DNA from: Planctomycetota bacterium
GTDB lineage: Bacteria; Planctomycetota; Planctomycetia; Pirellulales; UBA1268
Direction: 5' to 3'
DNA: 5,537 nt
NCBI GenBank assembly: GCA_003669255.1
Contig: QWPO01000021.1
Span: 1-5,537 of the forward strand
The notes under the pieces are model-generated. The model was given only the letters and a program-made list of their open reading frames with translations. It was not told where the DNA came from and did no database searches. The translations under genes and the position numbers were made by a program. Of this stretch, positions 4,519 to 5,537 are shown piece after piece (the first letter of the stretch is position 1; every line of letters begins with the position of its first letter).

Positions 4519-5537
4519 TCACTCGATCACGCGGAGCACGCCACCCTGCGTGTCGAACTTCGTGATCACCATGTCGTGGTGCCGGCCGAGGCCCAGCGAT
4601 TCGAGGCGATCGACGAGCGAGCCCGCACGATCGAGCGACTCGCAGCAGGCCATCACTGCCGGCCCCCAACTCGATTGGGCACAGCCCGGAGCGCCCAGCT
4701 CCGCGAGGAGTTCGATCAGGTCGGCCGTCGCCTTGGCGTAGGGAAGCTTCGACGACTCGGCCTCGAAGGGCTTGCCCGCCAGCAAGCCGTAGCTGCGAAC
4801 GGCGAGCGAGAACTCGATGAACTTCCCCTCGACAGCCGCCGGCAGGAGTTCCAGAAGCGCCAGCCGCGAAAGTTCCGCGGTGATCTCACGGGGCACCGGC
4901 GGAAGCCGCTTGAAGGCCTCCCGCTCTGCCTCGCCCGAGATGCCAGCCGCTTCACGGGCCACGAGCAGCACGCACCGCCACGACTGAGGCAGCCGCACGC
5001 GGGCGACCATCGGCGAGAAGGAACGGGTGACGTTGTCATCCGCATCCGCCTCGTCGCGGATCATCCGGCCTGCCTCGACGATCAGGCCTCCCCGGCTAAA
5101 TCCGTAGACCCCCACGCAGGAGCGTCGGCCGCGGCCCACCACGCGGGCAAGTTCCATCGAGTCTCGCGTGTCAAACAGCCAGTCGTGCTCCGTCGGCTGG
5201 AGATCCTCCTGGATCGGATGGGGCGTGGCCGCGGGCGCGTGAGTCTCGGAGCCGAGCGCGAAGAGATGCCGCATGCCGGCTGCCACGGCGAGGCCGAGTT
5301 GCGTGCCCGTGCCCAGACCGACGTGGGCCGCGGGCGCCGCTACCACCTCAATCGCACACCCAACATCGCCGAGCCGCCAGGTGTCGACGCAGGCCTTCGC
5401 GTAGCGGAGCGCCCGCTCGGCGTGCAGGCCGCGGGCCTCCAGTCGGCTAGCCCGCCGGAGCCGCACCTGGAGCGGTGGCCGATCGAGCATCACCCCCACG
5501 CCGCCGAAGGACCGGACATCGCGGTGACCGAATGACA
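4519..5537 (-). CDS. Beta-RFAP synthase family protein, GHMP fold (5' partial)
   Basis: Homologue of beta-ribofuranosylaminobenzene 5'-phosphate synthase, which joins PRPP to an aromatic acid with loss of CO2 in tetrahydromethanopterin biosynthesis. It has the GHMP-kinase fold but the known members are not kinases. 338 residues are visible. The frame runs off the right edge: bases upstream of the GTG at 5499 still read SFGHRDVRSFGG before VGVMLDRPP, a family-type N-terminus, so that GTG is not the start and probably only about 10-20 residues are missing. Visible blocks, counted from base 5535: the glycine-rich loop APAAHVGLGTGTQLGLAVA around 67-85 (GLGTGTQ at 73-79), VGRGRRSCVGVYGFSRGGLIVEAG at 133-156, and GAPGCAQSSWGPAVMA at 281-296. 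A polar stretch at about 93-127 looks like an enlarged loop. No membrane segment is seen. The gene is convergent with dapA, so its promoter lies outside the window. Family membership is strong; the exact substrate in this organism is inferred. Confidence 0.85.
   Translation of the reverse strand, partial: SFGHRDVRSFGGVGVMLDRPPLQVRLRRASRLEARGLHAERALRYAKACVDTWRLGDVGCAIEVVAAPAAHVGLGTGTQLGLAVAAGMRHLFALGSETHAPAATPHPIQEDLQPTEHDWLFDTRDSMELARVVGRGRRSCVGVYGFSRGGLIVEAGRMIRDEADADDNVTRSFSPMVARVRLPQSWRCVLLVAREAAGISGEAEREAFKRLPPVPREITAELSRLALLELLPAAVEGKFIEFSLAVRSYGLLAGKPFEAESSKLPYAKATADLIELLAELGAPGCAQSSWGPAVMACCESLDRAGSLVDRLESLGLGRHHDMVITKFDTQGGVLRVIE

Noticed and set aside
4408..5535. A 375-codon open frame on the + strand antisense to the beta-RFAP synthase gene
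   Set aside because: The translation is His/Arg/Pro-rich with no recognisable domain, and it overlaps the end of dapA. The minus strand holds clear family motifs. It is a typical high-GC shadow frame.

Overview
The window is a GC-rich bacterial chromosome segment, densely packed with housekeeping genes. The best guess is a planctomycete (Planctomycetota, probably a Pirellulales-like lineage). This rests on three things: a Dabb-domain protein of the type common in that phylum, a bacterial homologue of the archaeal/planctomycete beta-ribofuranosylaminobenzene 5'-phosphate (beta-RFAP) synthase, and an intergenic GTAGC..GCAGGTTGGC-type palindromic repeat. The assignment is an inference from protein character; no rRNA or other marker is present.

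Layout, left to right. (1) Positions 2-1462, + strand: the ATPase and zinc-protease part of FtsH, cut at its 5' end by the window edge. (2) 1476-1787, +: a 103-residue Dabb (stress-responsive alpha/beta barrel) protein 13 nt behind ftsH. (3) 1784-1910: a compound palindromic repeat filling the gap between convergent genes and containing both of their stop codons. (4) 1907-2596, -: SurE 5'-nucleotidase. (5) 2581-3471, -: trimeric-type purine nucleoside phosphorylase, upstream of and overlapping surE by 16 nt. (6) 3472-3605: a divergent intergenic region with ribosome binding sites on both sides and a candidate sigma-70-like promoter for dapA. (7) 3606-4502, +: DapA, 4-hydroxy-tetrahydrodipicolinate synthase. 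(8) 4519-5537, -: a GHMP-fold beta-RFAP synthase family protein, convergent with dapA and cut at its 5' end by the window edge.

How the genes fit together. The purine nucleoside phosphorylase and SurE form a two-gene operon for consecutive salvage steps: SurE removes the phosphate from nucleoside monophosphates, and the phosphorylase splits the resulting purine nucleosides into base and ribose 1-phosphate. DapA starts the lysine/diaminopimelate branch. FtsH does membrane protein quality control. The beta-RFAP synthase homologue points to a tetrahydromethanopterin-type C1 cofactor pathway, known in planctomycetes, but no other gene of that pathway is in view.

All long reading frames are accounted for by known families, and I see no undescribed multi-gene system. 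The least explained object is the nested palindromic repeat at 1784-1910, which has two hairpins, an enclosing stem, an alternative 12-bp pairing, and ends that supply the TAG stops of both neighbouring genes.
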